From contig JAANYP010004319.1 of the NCBI GenBank assembly GCA_020465985.1, positions 146,001 to 210,000 of the forward strand: a DNA stretch of 64,000 nt. The letters are read 5' to 3'. The position numbers were made by a program, and so were the translations under genes. The notes below the pieces were generated by a model that saw only the letters and a list, made by a program, of their open reading frames with translations, searched no databases and was not told where the DNA came from. The stretch is from Centrapalus pauciflorus. Lineage: Eukaryota > Streptophyta > Magnoliopsida > Asterales > Asteraceae. The number at the start of each line of letters is the position of its first letter. The stretch's first letter is position 1. This document shows, piece after piece, positions 1-13,641 of this stretch.

Positions 1-784
1 CATAATATCCAGCACCCCCTTAGAAGACACGGGAGAAGGTCCCCACACATCAGAATGAATCAGATCAAATGATGCAAAAGAACAAGAGACACTTTTATTA
101 AACGGTAAAGTGAAAAATTTTCCAGTTTACAACCACTACAATCAGATATATCTGAATAATTCAATTGACCTAGAGCGCCTGTAGAGGTCAAAAACTGTAA
201 ACAAGAAGCTGAAACATGACCTAAACGAGAGTGCCATATGTAAAAATCTGAAGACAAATGACTCAAACGAAAAGAAGATAAATTGACACTTGAAGCAGGC
301 ACATCTGAAACTCTGAGATTGTCCAAAACATAGAGGTCTCCCATCTTACGGCCTGTCTTAATCACCTTTTGAGAATGCGGGTCCTGAACACAACAAGATA
401 AATCAGAAAAGAAAACACAATAACCCGATTTGCATAGTTGACTAACAAAAGCAAGATTTAAAGCAAGACTAGGAATATAATACACATCAGGTAGAGATAC
501 ATGAGGTGTGACAACAGAACTAACACCTTCCAATGGCATAACTGTTCCATTAGATGACATAAAAGACATAGGCAATCCAGGAGATAAAGAAACAAATGAA
601 GACAAATATGGAGACATGTGATGAGATGCACCAGAATCCAAGATCCATAAGGACGAAGGAATATCTGAATTATTAGACGAAGACAAACCTGATGGAGAGA
701 CGATGGAGAGACTGGCATGGCAGTGGATGACGAGCCAAAATACTGTTTAAGCTGCTCCATAACCAAATGATCAAATGCAACCAT
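1..784 (-). pseudogene. copia pol fragment: gag end, aspartic protease, GAG-pre-integrase, integrase start
   Basis: The stretch 686-60 encodes 208 residues. WILDSGASHHM near residue 14 is the copia retropepsin signature (catalytic DSGA). WHSRLGHVS near residue 150 and the CSGC near residue 183 are the GAG-pre-integrase domain with its zinc-binding HxxC-type finger. Upstream (784 to about 690), a second frame starting MVAFDHLVMEQLKQYFG is the tail of gag. Near base 120 the frame shifts again, and the integrase start (HSDVWGPSP, bases 60-1) lies in a different frame from the protease. The function would have been polyprotein processing and integration of the element; the frameshifts make it a pseudogene. 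Integrase core, RT and RNase H would lie to the left of the window. Confidence 0.88.
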
Positions 785-1139
785 TGTGACTCCAATATAA
801 ATTACAATTGATGACGAAAAATTCCTAAAGAAGTATGATGATCAAGAACCAAAAACCCAAATTATAGTCAATACCACAATCTAAAAACCTTAACCCAATC
901 AACAAACAATTAGTTAACGACGACAATCAAAATCCTTAGCCGTAATCAACGAATCAACAAAGAAAATAAACCCAACGAAGATGGCTAAAAATACTCACAA
1001 ACCAATCCTTGATAGCAACGATAACCCCAAACAAATTCGAATCTTCGACGAAACAAATATGAAATCAAAAACTAGCAAATCATGATCAGCGACCAATTTT
1101 GAACGTATATAAGTCCCAACAAAACACTCTAATCGATAA

Positions 1140-1570
1140 TCCAAACGGTGATATTAAAGATATTTGTGTGCTCAATCTTCAGTCCAAAAATCACAATGAT
1201 CTAACGGTTTAAGAAGTCATACATTTAGTTTTACTACTAGTGTGCAAAAAACAAAACGACGATTCCAATCTGCAGCCACCTTCGACTATTAATAACTCAA
1301 AGGGATAACGTTTATTCGATAATCCCAACGGTGAGATTGTAGATATAGGTGTTTAGAACCTACACTACAAAAATCGTGATGATCCAACGGTTAATGAAGT
1401 CAGAAATACGTTTCCCCCACAGCTACACAAAAATGGCCGAAAATCCTGAAACAGAACAACTACGTTCGACAGTACATATCTTCAAATACAAAGCGAAGAT
1501 ACATATGTTGCGAGCCTACACACCAAAAATCGTGACGATCCAACGGTGAACGAATCCAGACCGTTGATTT
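1140..1570. repeat. degenerate tandem repeat in the copia leader, about 170-190 bp period
   Basis: Three diverged copies of a unit containing CAAAAATCRTGATGATCCAACGGT occur near 1185, 1370 and 1525, each followed by a variant of GAAGTC or GAATCC. The units occupy the place where gag would be expected in the copia element. No coding capacity was seen. Confidence 0.55.
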
Positions 1571-1673
1571 TTTTTACGGCTGTGCAGCATTGGCCAAAAC
1601 TTACGAGACAAAACGATGAACCAAATGGTGAATGAGTGCGACAAACCGAGAACTCAACATATCAACAATCACG

Positions 1674-1685
1674 GCTCTGATACCA
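1674..1685 (-). other. copia primer-binding site (initiator tRNA-Met)
   Basis: The minus strand reads TGGTATCAGAGC, the 12 bases used by most plant copia elements to anneal initiator tRNA-Met. It follows directly after a CA dinucleotide that would end the 5' LTR (bases 1687-1686). This fixes the orientation and 5' boundary of the copia element. Confidence 0.8.
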
Positions 1686-1845
1686 TGATGAACAATAAGA
1701 AAAGAGGCTAGGGTTTACAAAAAACGGATAGCGTTAACTGATTATGATGTGTTGTTTTACAACGAACAATAAAATGACTATATATAAACAAGAAATGAGA
1801 TAACGACAAAAGCAACCCTCCAACTATGCAACTGTATTAATAGAC

Positions 1846-1869
1846 TATATATATATATATATATATATA
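1846..1869. repeat. (TA)12 microsatellite
   Basis: A pure TA tract lying between the copia LTR and the left end of the first TA-embedded miniature element. Confidence 0.95.
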
Positions 1870-2646
<777 letters not shown>

Positions 2647-2877
2647 ATATATATATATCTGTGTGTGTGCGCGCGCTAATACCCTTATTCCTTATAGTAT
2701 TTAATTTTCATCAAGTAATTATTCATTATTTTGAATAATTTGCTGCAAAACTTGTATTTTGGATGGTTGTTTCTTAAACTGTATTGTTTTTTTTTTGTTC
2801 TTATGTGGTTTGCCATTGTGTGACGAAGCCTTATTAATTGGTAGTAGTTTTGTGTCTTAAATAAGGATGATGTTCAT

Positions 2878-3150
2878 ATGGAAAATAGTGTATCTAATCA
2901 TTCTAATTTTGTTAATGATGATAATGTTAACCTGTTTGCTACGTAAATTGCTAGACTTGATTTTTATGATCCTTTATATACTAGTAGTGCTTCAATTCTT
3001 ATAATGAAATTGAGTGGCATTGTGTCAAGATCTTTGCTCTTGAAACTATAAATAAAGTAGGCTTTGTAGATGGCACCTGCAAAAGGCCAACTGATAATCT
3101 TGTTGGAATTTGGAAAACAATGGGACTCATTGAATTGTCATGGATCTGAA
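2878..3150 (+). pseudogene. copia gag (UBN2/DUF4219-like) remnant
   Basis: Translation from ATG at 2878 gives an N-terminal segment with a stop (near 2943), then DFYDPLY. After a frameshift near 3000 the reading continues YNEIEWHCVKIFALETINKV, GFVDGT and then WKTMGLIELSWI before a stop. The motif order (WSR/WHC, NKxGFxDGT, W..., LSWI) is that of copia gag N-terminal domains. It is on the plus strand, unlike the copia element at 1-1690, so it is a separate insertion. Degenerate sequence downstream to about 3500 may be more of it, but nothing there is recognisable. Confidence 0.6.
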
Positions 3151-4924
3151 CTCTGAAGTTCTGTTACAGATGAGTTTTATAGATGCAACTCGATGGTGGC
3201 GTTCGGCAAAAATTAAGTTATAAGATTACCTAGATTCTTGAACTTATTGTCTTACATATGGTTTCTTATTGCTTGTTCGATTTTGGTACGAATTCAGCAT
3301 ATTTGTTGCGTTCCATTAAGATTTAGAGTTTGTTAAATGGATTGTTCAATTTGTTGATGTGTCATTCAAGTGTTAGATTGAAGGAAGGACGATTGAGAAA
3401 AAAAGTCTTAAGGTGCTTATTGATATATTATCGTGGGCGAGCAAGAGTCGAAAGCTTGAGGAGAAGAGGTATGCTGAAAGGAGAAAACTTTGCAACTTTT
3501 ACAGATGTTTGAGGTCTTGAGGAGCAGGTTGGTTGTATTATTCTGTCATGTTTCCATATGTGAGTAATTGAGTTAGACCGGTTTTTTATTGCACATTTAC
3601 AAAAATTCAGGACAATGTCGTTTAAGGAGTGGAGGAAGATGAATCAAGACTCTTATCATATGTACCAGACGTGGCAACTGCAACTCATTACTTATAAATA
3701 AGTCAATTTGGATTATATTTTATCTCTAATGGATCACTAGGGTTAAATCTAAAATTTGAGATAAAATCGAGTCACATGGTCCAAATAGGTTGAAAGTTCC
3801 TTGGCTAAAGTGTACTCATATGCATACAACTCATTAATTGCTTTATCGGAAACAAATTAGATTATCATTTAAGTAATATAGTTTTTATAATCATATCTAA
3901 CACATTATTTTAACATTAGAAAAATTGACAAAAAAGAATGAGGGAAGCTTAATCTAAGATGAAGACACCTTATCTTGTTCTTAGCAGTCACATCAAACCG
4001 GGGTGCGACTTACCTACTATTTTCCTTACATTTTTTTTCTTTTTTTGTAGGCTTTCAATTATATTCAAGTCTGTAGAGGCACTCTAGAGAGAATAAGAAT
4101 CATGATTAACTCTTACAAGCAATCAAACTGGTAGATTTGTTTCATAGATATCTGTTTAAACCTTAAACGGTTAGAAAATTGTTCAATTAATCCTCGCAGT
4201 TTATCAAATCCCAAGAATCTCTTATACCACCAACTCTTTTCTTCTCTTATGTATATACGTATGTGTGTACCTTGATCATAATAGAAGGACGGAAGTTTGT
4301 CTGACAACTTTGATACAGAATGATCTTAAGTATCAACTTTTTCTCAGAATCATCACACGATAGGGGCGTTCTTAGGCAATCATCATTAACATAAAGTAGC
4401 ATCTGATTGTTTATTTTTTCAATATCAATGTTGTGATTTCTATTAGGCAAAAAAGTGATCCTACAAGTGATTTTGCAACAATGGAGGACTTCCCAGGGAG
4501 CTTGACACCCATGCTTGGCGATACAAAGGTTATAGTTCATCTCTTTACGCTATCTTTTTATGTTTGCTGTGAGTCATCATTTATCCCATTCGATATCATG
4601 TGTATATTTGTTTGTTAATTTTTGTTTTTTTTTTTCATAATTAATTAGATTTTTTTATGTGATCACTTCTTTTATTTCATAGTAGATTCATTTACTGAAT
4701 TTTGATTTCTTTTGATCACTTCGTTCAATTCTTTTGCCAAATTATAATTTCTCGTGATCTTTTAAGTACTTCATCATGTAATAGATTTGTTCGATGTGTT
4801 TTCATTCTTATGATCACATTTCATTTGATGAATATGGTCCCTTTGTCCACCACCTTGTAAATTCAGTTGATGAACTCTGATATCATAAAATATGAACTCG
4901 CGCATCATCTAAATATGTTATATG
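3151..4924. other. gene-free A/T-rich region
   Basis: No supported gene. Short open stretches are unremarkable. One exon-like segment (4447-4529) is described under findings. An LTR or TIR structure is not evident. Confidence 0.5.
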
Positions 4925-4932
4925 CTACGAAA

Positions 4933-5596
4933 TAGGGGTGTTCAAAAAATTCCGAAACCGAAAAACGATACGAAAAACCGTTCCGATTTTGAGGTTAACC
5001 AAACGGAATTTTTAATTATTTTCGGTTTGGTTAACCGAACCGAAAAAAAACTTCGGTTTCGGTTTCGGTTTAAGTTCACGATTTTGGTGACGGACGGTTA
5101 ACCGAAAAACGGAAAAAATTTAATTTTATGTATTTTAACTTTTAGGCTTATAAATATTAACATTTATCCCAATAATAATTTAAAATATTAAATTATTTAT
5201 TAGTTTACATTAATTGTTAAATCCAAAACTACAAAAAAGTAAACTATAACAATTTAATTTATAAGAATATAAACTAGTTTACTTGTTTCTATTAGATTTT
5301 TAAAGATAATATTTCATGTTTTAAAGATATTATATGGATTATTTATAGTTTTATTCATCGCTATTATTATCTTTGGACATTTGAAATTTTTAGAAATTAT
5401 TTGTTGGAATTTTTTAATTTGAAATTTAATCTATTAATTAAAAAATGGTTAATTGGTTAACCGAATAACCGAACCGAAAAACGGTTAACCGGTATTTTCG
5501 GTTTAGGTTTAGGTTCACAAATTCCTCGAATCGGTATCTCCGGTTAACCATCCGAACTGCAATTTCAGTTCGGTTAACCATCCATGAACACCCCTA
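4933..5596. mobile_element. non-autonomous hAT element, 664 bp
   Basis: Terminal inverted repeats TAGGGGTGTTCA and TGAACACCCCTA are flanked by a perfect 8-bp target-site duplication CTACGAAA (4925-4932 and 5597-5604). Eight-base duplications with this TIR are typical of plant hAT elements. Both subterminal regions are packed with AACCGAA/TTCGGTT motifs, probable transposase-binding repeats. No ORF encodes a transposase, so it would depend on an enzyme supplied in trans. Confidence 0.9.
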
Positions 5597-6240
5597 CTAC
5601 GAAATGCCACAAGTGAAGTTGTAACCAAGAAAACATCAAAATATTAAAGACTCTCCAACTGTTTGTGGTTGAATTTTGGATTTGAAATCATTTGGCCTTA
5701 ATATTTAGAAGACTTCTGTTAATTCCAATTAGTCAGATGAGTAGTGCTTGTTTGCCTTTTGAACAGTTTAGCATTGTTAATTTGTTTATACAGAAACTCG
5801 TAGCACTCTTTTAGTTGCGACTTTTTTGAGAAGATAGTAACCGAGGTCGTAAAAAGAAATGCACAAACTTTTAGCTCGTGACAGATTGAAGATTTAACTT
5901 GTGTCATCATCAACCGATTTTTAATCAGTATAGTTTACGATACAATAAGGTTAGTTGTACCGTTTAAGTCATTATACTATCATAACCAGTACCTAAAATG
6001 ATTATTCTTAAATGCTTGTAAGTTGTAAGTAAAGTGTGGTTAAAAATTTATATAGTACAATGATTTGATGAATTGATGATATAGGTGTAAATGGAAGAAA
6101 ACTTAAATGGTTCATTCTTTGGATTCTAACATATCAAAGGTAACGACTTAGAAAATTTTGAAAAAGAAATAACGTGTATCTTTTTATTATAGATTTATGG
6201 TAATTTAAATTGAAGTGATTGACATATGGTAAATTAAAAA

Positions 6241-6546
6241 GAGTTTATTTAGAAAAAAAAACCAATATGTTTTCACATTTTTTGCGTTTTCGTTCTTCCA
6301 TGTTATTTTTTTTCATAAAAATCCTCAAGTTAATTTTTTCTTTTTGGTTTAGTGAAATTTGAACATTAAACCTGGTTTTTCAGATTTTAAAAACTCGGTT
6401 TACTAATTATAACCTAGTTCTAATGTCCAAATTTTTCAAAACAAAAAAGAATAAATTAACTTGAGAACTTTTATGAAAAAAATAACATGGAAGGACGAAA
6501 ACCTAAAAAATGTAAAAACGTGTTAGGTTTTTTTCATAATAAATCC
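6241..6546. mobile_element. foldback MITE of the GGGTTTATTATG family, copy 1 (Mutator-like)
   Basis: About 306 bp. Arms of about 130 bp are inverted copies of each other (GTTTATT...ACCAATATGTTTTCACA on the left, its complement on the right), with a short loop containing ACCTGG/ACCTAG. Three other copies lie at 22991, 33326 and 47706. The ends of this copy are worn (GAGTTTATTTAG) and no clear target duplication is visible. Confidence 0.7.
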
Positions 6547-7423
6547 AAAAAAGTCTCACATGTGAAATATTTTTTTATTATAGATTTATTCTTTGTTTTT
6601 TCTATAAAGATGTATAAAACTACCATTACAAGCATATATCAACCAAGGACATCATATTTTTATATGTTTAAATTATGAAATTGATCATGAATATAGAAAG
6701 GCTTGTGTGATGACGATACTATTCATTAAGTTTTTTCGTACCCATATCCACATGATCAATTTTGTAAATTTAATATATAGAAGTATGTTGTCTTCGAAAT
6801 CAAAAGTTTTGATTTTATTATATAAAGTTATAATGTCAAATTATACATCATATTATTTTTTAAGTGGTATCGTCAATATCCAAAAAAAAATGTATTCTAA
6901 CAAACTAGATTAGATATAGTTATAGACACATAAAGTTTTAAATCATACTGGGCCGGGCAGGTACTAGACTACTAGGTACCAAACATGAGTCCAATCCCTG
7001 ATCCATACCCGATAACTAAACTTGATTCGAAATGGAGGCGATTTGTACACAATCTTTTTTTTTTTTTCATACACAATAGACTATTCTACTTTTAATATCA
7101 TTTTTTATCAACTTTACATTAGACTCCATCATAGTAAGAGTAAAATAGTCTATTTATATAAAATTATTGTGTATGAAGAAAAAAGTTTTGTGTACAAATC
7201 ACCCGCCATTTGAAATATCTTGGATACAAATGAGTTATTGATTCCTCTTTGAAATTGATCTTATAACTAGCTAGCTAAATTGACTCTTAAATTTGCAGGG
7301 ATTTCACCTTTTCACCATATATTGATATGAAGCATAACACTTGTTAGTTTTTCTTATTCATGATCCATCATTAATTTTTTATTGAGATTTTCAGCTCTAA
7401 AACTAAACTATATATTATAATTA

Positions 7424-7791
7424 GGGTGTTTGGTTTTGCTTTATGAACGAGATTATTAGCTTATTACGTTACAATAACGCAAATAATTGTTTAAAGTGTT
7501 TGGATTGCATACGTTAATAAGTGATTATATGCGTTTAAAGTTAATCCTACCACACTTTTTCATAAATTAAAAAATGTAGCTTATTTGCTTAGTAAGTGAT
7601 TATTTGGTCATTTTACAAGTTAAAACGCAAATCCAAACGCTTTAAAATTTGATTATTTGATAATTACAATAGCAAACAACAGAAGCTAAACCAAACACTA
7701 CATTTTCGGCAACACTTTTTGTTACAACTATTATCTGATTATTAGTTTCCAAAACGCTACAACATTTTTTCAAACACAAATCCAAACACCC
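7424..7791. mobile_element. PIF/Harbinger-like MITE, 368 bp
   Basis: Ends GGGTGTTTGG and CCAAACACCC are perfect inverted repeats; the left flank is TTA and the right flank TTT(A), so the 3-bp duplication is imperfect. No coding capacity. Confidence 0.6.
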
Positions 7792-8003
7792 TTTAAATAT
7801 CATTATGACCATTTTAACTTCCATTCTTAAAATCTTTTTATTTTTTTCCTTTCAAATGGCCCTCACCTAAATTGTCAATTTGTCAATCATAAAAGAATAA
7901 CAATAAAAATGGCTAATTAAAAACTACCCTTTTCAGATGTGATTAGAAGACCTAGAAGAACACCAAGTTTGAAAACATTGAAAACACAAGGATAAAAAAA
8001 ATC

Positions 8004-8490
<487 letters not shown>

Positions 8491-8523
<33 letters not shown>

Positions 8524-8578
8524 ATGTATGTATGTATGTATGTATGTATGTATGTATGTATGTATGTATGTATGTATG
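8491..8578. repeat. (TA)n followed by (GTAT)n microsatellite
   Basis: TA from 8491 to 8519, then a tetranucleotide GTAT tract up to 8578. The tetranucleotide tract resumes at 10567 on the other side of a solo LTR. Confidence 0.95.
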
Positions 8579-10566
8579 TGTAACATCCCATTTTCGAGAT
8601 AATTGCGTGGAATTATTTTAGTGGATGTTTAAATAATTAATATCGTGTTGGGCCAATGAGATCCCGATTAGTGGATATATACGTGTCGGGTTGCGAGTTA
8701 CGTGTCTCCGAGTTATAAATTTAGTGGATTAACTATATATTTGGGTTCGTGGAGTTAAATGAGTTAAAAGGGTATTAATTGTGAAAATGTGATATCGGGT
8801 TCGGGTTATTGGGTTCGGGACCCGTCGAGATAAAGACGTTCATATATGTGCTTATCCCCCTTTTCTTCTTATCCATTTTTGAGAAAACCAAAAAGTGTAT
8901 GTGTGTGAAGTGTGTGAAGAGCTCCAGCAGGTTGAAGCTTCAAATTCCAGGGCTGTTGCTAAAATTGAAATTGATTGTCTCATCTCCATCATCTTCCTTG
9001 TGTGAGTGTTCTTGAGCTTCAAGAGGTAAGTTATCTTCAATTGGAGGTTTAAATTGAGAGTATGTGTTATGGAGGATGTGTGGAGTAGTTATCATGCTGT
9101 TAGAGGTTTCTATGTGCTGATTTTATGTATTATCTGGGGTTGAATTCGTGTTTGAAAGGAGTTATAACTCCTTGGCAGAGCTGAAAATCGCAGGTCATCT
9201 ATGGGGTTTTCGCGGGGTCGCGGCGCGACCACCAGAGGGTCCGCGGCGCGACCAATGGCCTGCAGAAGAAATCCGAAATTAGTCTTGTGAATTGAGTTTG
9301 GGTCGGAATGGTGTTGGGTTCCTTCGGGGTTGCTCGGGATGGGTTTTGTGTATATTCAGAGTCTTGTTGGGAGTGCTTTGAGTCGAGTTTCGGGTCGGGT
9401 TTCGGGTATTGATCGGGTTTCGGTTCCGATTGGGATTGTTTCGGGGATTCGGGCCTGTTATGGGTCGTATTTTGGTTGGGTCTTCGGGATCCGGTTGGGG
9501 TTATGTGTCGAGTTAATTCGATAAAAGGGGCCGTGTTTGGGTTTGTTTTTGATTGGAGTTCGTGGGTTTTATTGAGATTGTTTGAGTCCGTGTTGGATAT
9601 GGGATCATTGTGAGTCGGTTATATGTATTGGCTGGGATTGAGATTAATTGTTGAGATCTGTGTGATTTCAGGGACGAGTCAGCGAGCCGAGCTGAGTCAG
9701 AGATTCCGGGATTAGTGGATCGATCAGGTGAGTACCCAAGTTCTTTTCTAAACCGCGGGACTGTTTTACGAGTCATAACTGTGTAGCTAGCTTCGTGTAT
9801 GTGTATATTGTGTATTGCGAATGAGACAGGGACGTGGGCGCCAGGTATGATTCTATTTCCCACATATGTGATATATGTGTGCATGAGATGAGATCCAGTC
9901 CGGGGGTCCGTGATGAGTTCCATACGGACGGTGATTCGCGATGTGAGATCGCGTGGGTTGACTGTCCCTAACAGTCCTTGGAGCGTGTATACACGGCAGG
10001 GCCTGTAGCCGGTTCGCGCCCGTGCTACAGGGTTGTGGCTAACCACCGGTGCGCACGGTCGTTAGCTGGGGAGGAGTCCCCTTCAGTGATATTGTGTGCA
10101 GGGCTTCGGATCTCATGCTGAGTGTTCATACCTGCTTTATACTGCTGATTGCCAGAGACAGAGATCGAGCTTGTGTTGTGTGTATGTGCTACGTGTTCGC
10201 ATGCTATGTGTTTACTGTGCAGAGTCTAACCCTCGAGTACTCACGAGCTTTCGAGCTTACGTATTCGAGTCTTCCGTGTTCAGGGTTTCAGTGAAGGGTT
10301 CAGTAGCTGAGCTTGTTGAGCTGGGATCGAGGATTATCTGGGAAGCTTGTGTTGGCTTTGTGTAATGATCTGATCAGTATTATTTACGTTAGCAGCTTTT
10401 GGGCTTATGTAATTAGCGGATTATACGTTAATAGTGTTTATGTGAAAAGTTTAAATTAATAGTGATCCGTGTCACCTTCTGACATATGCGCATAATTGAG
10501 TTATTGAGATGTGCCACCCGTGTATTGTATTGACGTGGCATTTCCGGGATCGGGGAGGGTGTTACA
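8579..10566. mobile_element. solo LTR of a Ty3-gypsy-type retrotransposon, 1,988 bp
   Basis: Begins TGTAACATCCC and ends GGTGTTACA, the TG...CA ends and short inverted termini of an LTR. Flanked by GTATG on both sides (8574-8578, 10567-10571), and the interrupted GTAT microsatellite reads through when the LTR is removed. No primer-binding site, polypurine tract or internal ORF adjoins it, so it is a solo LTR left by LTR-LTR recombination. It is more GC-rich than its surroundings and contains a repeated CGGCGCGACC near 9220 and 9244. The orientation is not established. The first seven bases match the LTR start at 37872. Confidence 0.82.
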
Positions 10567-10575
10567 GTATGTATG

Positions 10576-10605
<30 letters not shown>
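10567..10605. repeat. (GTAT)n microsatellite, right half
   Basis: Continuation of the tetranucleotide array split by the solo LTR. Confidence 0.95.
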
Positions 10606-10607
<2 letters not shown>

Positions 10608-13600
10608 CAATTAGGTATATAAAATCTGGATCATCATTATATATCTTTAAACATAAAAAAATTCTTCATATAAATTTGTATAATAGTCTGTATAAAACCA
10701 TAAATGATACAAACAAAACAAACACCACTTGGGACATTTTTGGCAAAACTAGCTAGAGTTGGAAGTTTTAAAACTTGATAGATTTAATCTTTTAAAAAAC
10801 AAATAACAACTTAATAAATTTAACAAGGATATAACTTATCCAGTAAGGTATATATAACTAATTTTATAATTTAATACAAAAACATAATATTAAAAGACTA
10901 AAATGATGACTGTCCAATGTTAAAAAATTATTATTATTATTATTATTATTTTCTTATTGCTATTGCTATTGCTATTAATATCATTATGATTATTATAATT
11001 ATAATAATAATTATTATGACCATGACTATTTCTACTAATATTATTATTAATATGATTAATTGCTATTAATATTATTATGATAAATAGTATTATCAAAACA
11101 AAAAAAAACTTATTTTGTTTTTACACAAGAATGTCGGTTGTATCTAATTATTTGCTTTCAAAAAAAAATAATAATTTATTCTCCAAAGACTATCGTGTAT
11201 TCGTATATATAACATGTGTTACGATAACTGATTATTATCATATCATGTAACATTACGTCATTATTTATAAAATATATTAAAAAAACGCATTTATAATTTA
11301 ATTTAATCTAGAAGATGGACTAGCCATTATTTATTAAAAATAAATAATGGGATTTGAAGAATATTTTTGTGGAAAAATTTCCAAGCACCAGATCCAAAAG
11401 TGGCGACATTCCTAATTTTCCATACTTAATTTGCAGGCTTCCACTTTGGGACGTTGAGTTGTTGAGTGTTTGTCTGTTTGACTATAAAACCTTCTAGAAA
11501 TCCAACTGATCCAAATGTGCGATTTTTCTTAATCTAAAAAGTTTTATGATATATTTATCGTGTTTTATATTACATTTCTTGATAATTTTTCTTTTCTGAA
11601 CATTTGTCGTATGGATACAATTCATTTGATTTTGAACCACCTTGTACCCACTTTTTGTTCACGATGTCGTTCGTGAAGTTTGACTTGAGATTCTAGAGAA
11701 TTCTACGTGAGGCAAAAATGTTCTTTATAAATATCCGGTGTAGGAAAAATTCTGAAGAAAGTAATGGGTAATTCCAACATAGAAAATTACTATAACCTCA
11801 AGTATCTAGTTTCGTAGAAAGAGAACTGTGAAACGGAATAGAGTTCATGTCCACATTTTTAACATTTGACGTATAGATGTGCACACACGTATGAGAACAT
11901 TATCTATATTGTTAGGAAAAGAAAGACTCGTAGACTTACACAAAACGAGAAAATTATAATGAGTGTGTTACTGTTAGAGGTTTAAGTGTATGTATCCCAA
12001 AACAAGGAACTAAATCGGTCGTCGGAGAATTTGTCGGAGGCTTGAACGGTTGCCGGATGACTCATTGGAGATGAACGTAAGTGGTTGCAACATGTGATAT
12101 ACATGTTTCATGAGATTTTTAGTTGATTGAAGTTTATTTGTGACAATAACATTGGTCCGGGATTTTTATCACAAAAATGATTCGAGTCAGGGTAAATTGT
12201 CTGTAACGAATAACAGATTTAAAAGCACAAACAAACATATATGACATGAATATCACAAGCATCAACCACAAATTCAACGTGTGTAACATTACGAGTTGTC
12301 TGGTTTAATCAGCATACACGGATAAAATACAATTTCCAGCTCGCCCGATATTAAATACATGGCGCACGACTAACTTAGTTAGCAAACATATAAATCAAAG
12401 CATGCGGCCAACCTAACTCACATCATATACATAAAATACATGCTGACACACAGACATACAGTCATCGCAAACATACATAGTATTGATACTAGGAAAGAAT
12501 TTTCAAATAACAGCCCATGGTGATGAAATAAACATCAAGGTAATTTTCATGGTAGTTTGGTAATAAATCACGAGATCATGACAGTAGAAATGAAACAGAT
12601 AACAAGTGTAATCACATCATGTTTGATCGTTTATGAAATAAAATCAACTTCTCACTGTGTCTGCAATTTGTCACTCGACAAACAACTAAACCGATACCAA
12701 AATTGATCATTGTTGGGAGCGTACCGTGTCAACTAAACGTCAAAACCCACTATAGTCATGCTATCAAAGTATGTTGTCTATTCGTCACTATTTTTAATTG
12801 TTCAATTTAATAAATCTCTTAACTAATTGATTACCCAAAGTTCAATGACTAAATCAATAAATTTGGTATTATTTTATAAAGTTTACTAACGCTGGAGAAT
12901 TCATGGTTTCCTTTTCATTATTAAACCAATAAATAATTAAATTGTATTTATTATATTTTTTTTCACGACAAACTATCCTACTCCTAAACTACTTATTTAC
13001 CCCAATACTTACTTTCTCCACCTAAATTGTATTTATTACATTGAAATTATTGAATGTTACATTAAATATATTCACATTACTGTTTATGTGATTGAATTGA
13101 TAAAAATTCACGATACCAATTTATATTCACTAAAATTAGTACATTTTATGTGAAAGAAATTTAAAAATATTTTGAATGAGCCAGGTAAAACAGGTTAAAT
13201 AATTTAGATATCAAAATTGAATATTTAGATCTTTACATACTATATATAAACAATTCCTAATTATAATTATAAATAACATATATAAACAATGAGAGATTGA
13301 AAGGAGAAGAGTCAAAATAACCGACCCAACCGTCATTTAAGTTCGTGCGTTAGACATGTCCTTATTTTTAAAAAATTTTAACGGGTAATTCAGGTACGTA
13401 CCCCGAATGTCTTGCTTACCACCCGACACCTGAACCGAACACCTTATTCGGGGTACCATTAACCTGATGAACAAACCCGAAACCTAAATAAATCGAGACA
13501 CTTAACTCGTTTAATAGTGTTCAACTCAAACGAGTTATTCAATTTTGGTTATTTTGCACATCCCTAATATATGTTTGGGTTAATGGAAGTATCAATTTTT

Positions 13601-13641
13601 TTGTAGCGTACTGGAAGCACGAGTCTTGACCGTAAAATCAA
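10606..13641. other. gene-free region, 3 kb
   Basis: No gene or clear element. 10925-11090 is an imperfect ATT/TATTGC trinucleotide-rich tract. A short palindrome (CCATTATTTATT and its complement) lies at 11325-11350. 13370-13560 is degenerate sequence rich in ACCCGA/CGAAC, possibly the remains of a hAT element. Confidence 0.5.

Larger units (their letters stand above)
1..1690 (-). mobile_element. Ty1-copia retrotransposon, 5' part, decayed, running off the left edge
   Basis: On the minus strand the order is LTR end (about 1845-1686), a primer-binding site (1685-1674), about 900 bp of non-coding repeats, then the end of gag, the protease, the GAG-pre-integrase domain and the start of integrase, which leaves the window at base 1. 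This order is diagnostic of copia elements. No gag ORF is visible between the primer site and the protease, and the coding part has at least two frameshifts, so this copy cannot encode a working polyprotein. The LTR start (5' end) is not resolved because it lies against a TA tract. Confidence 0.85.

Noticed and set aside
9513..10046. A 177-codon open frame on the minus strand
   Set aside because: It lies inside the solo LTR, overlaps open frames on the other strand, has no recognisable domain and reflects the higher GC content there.
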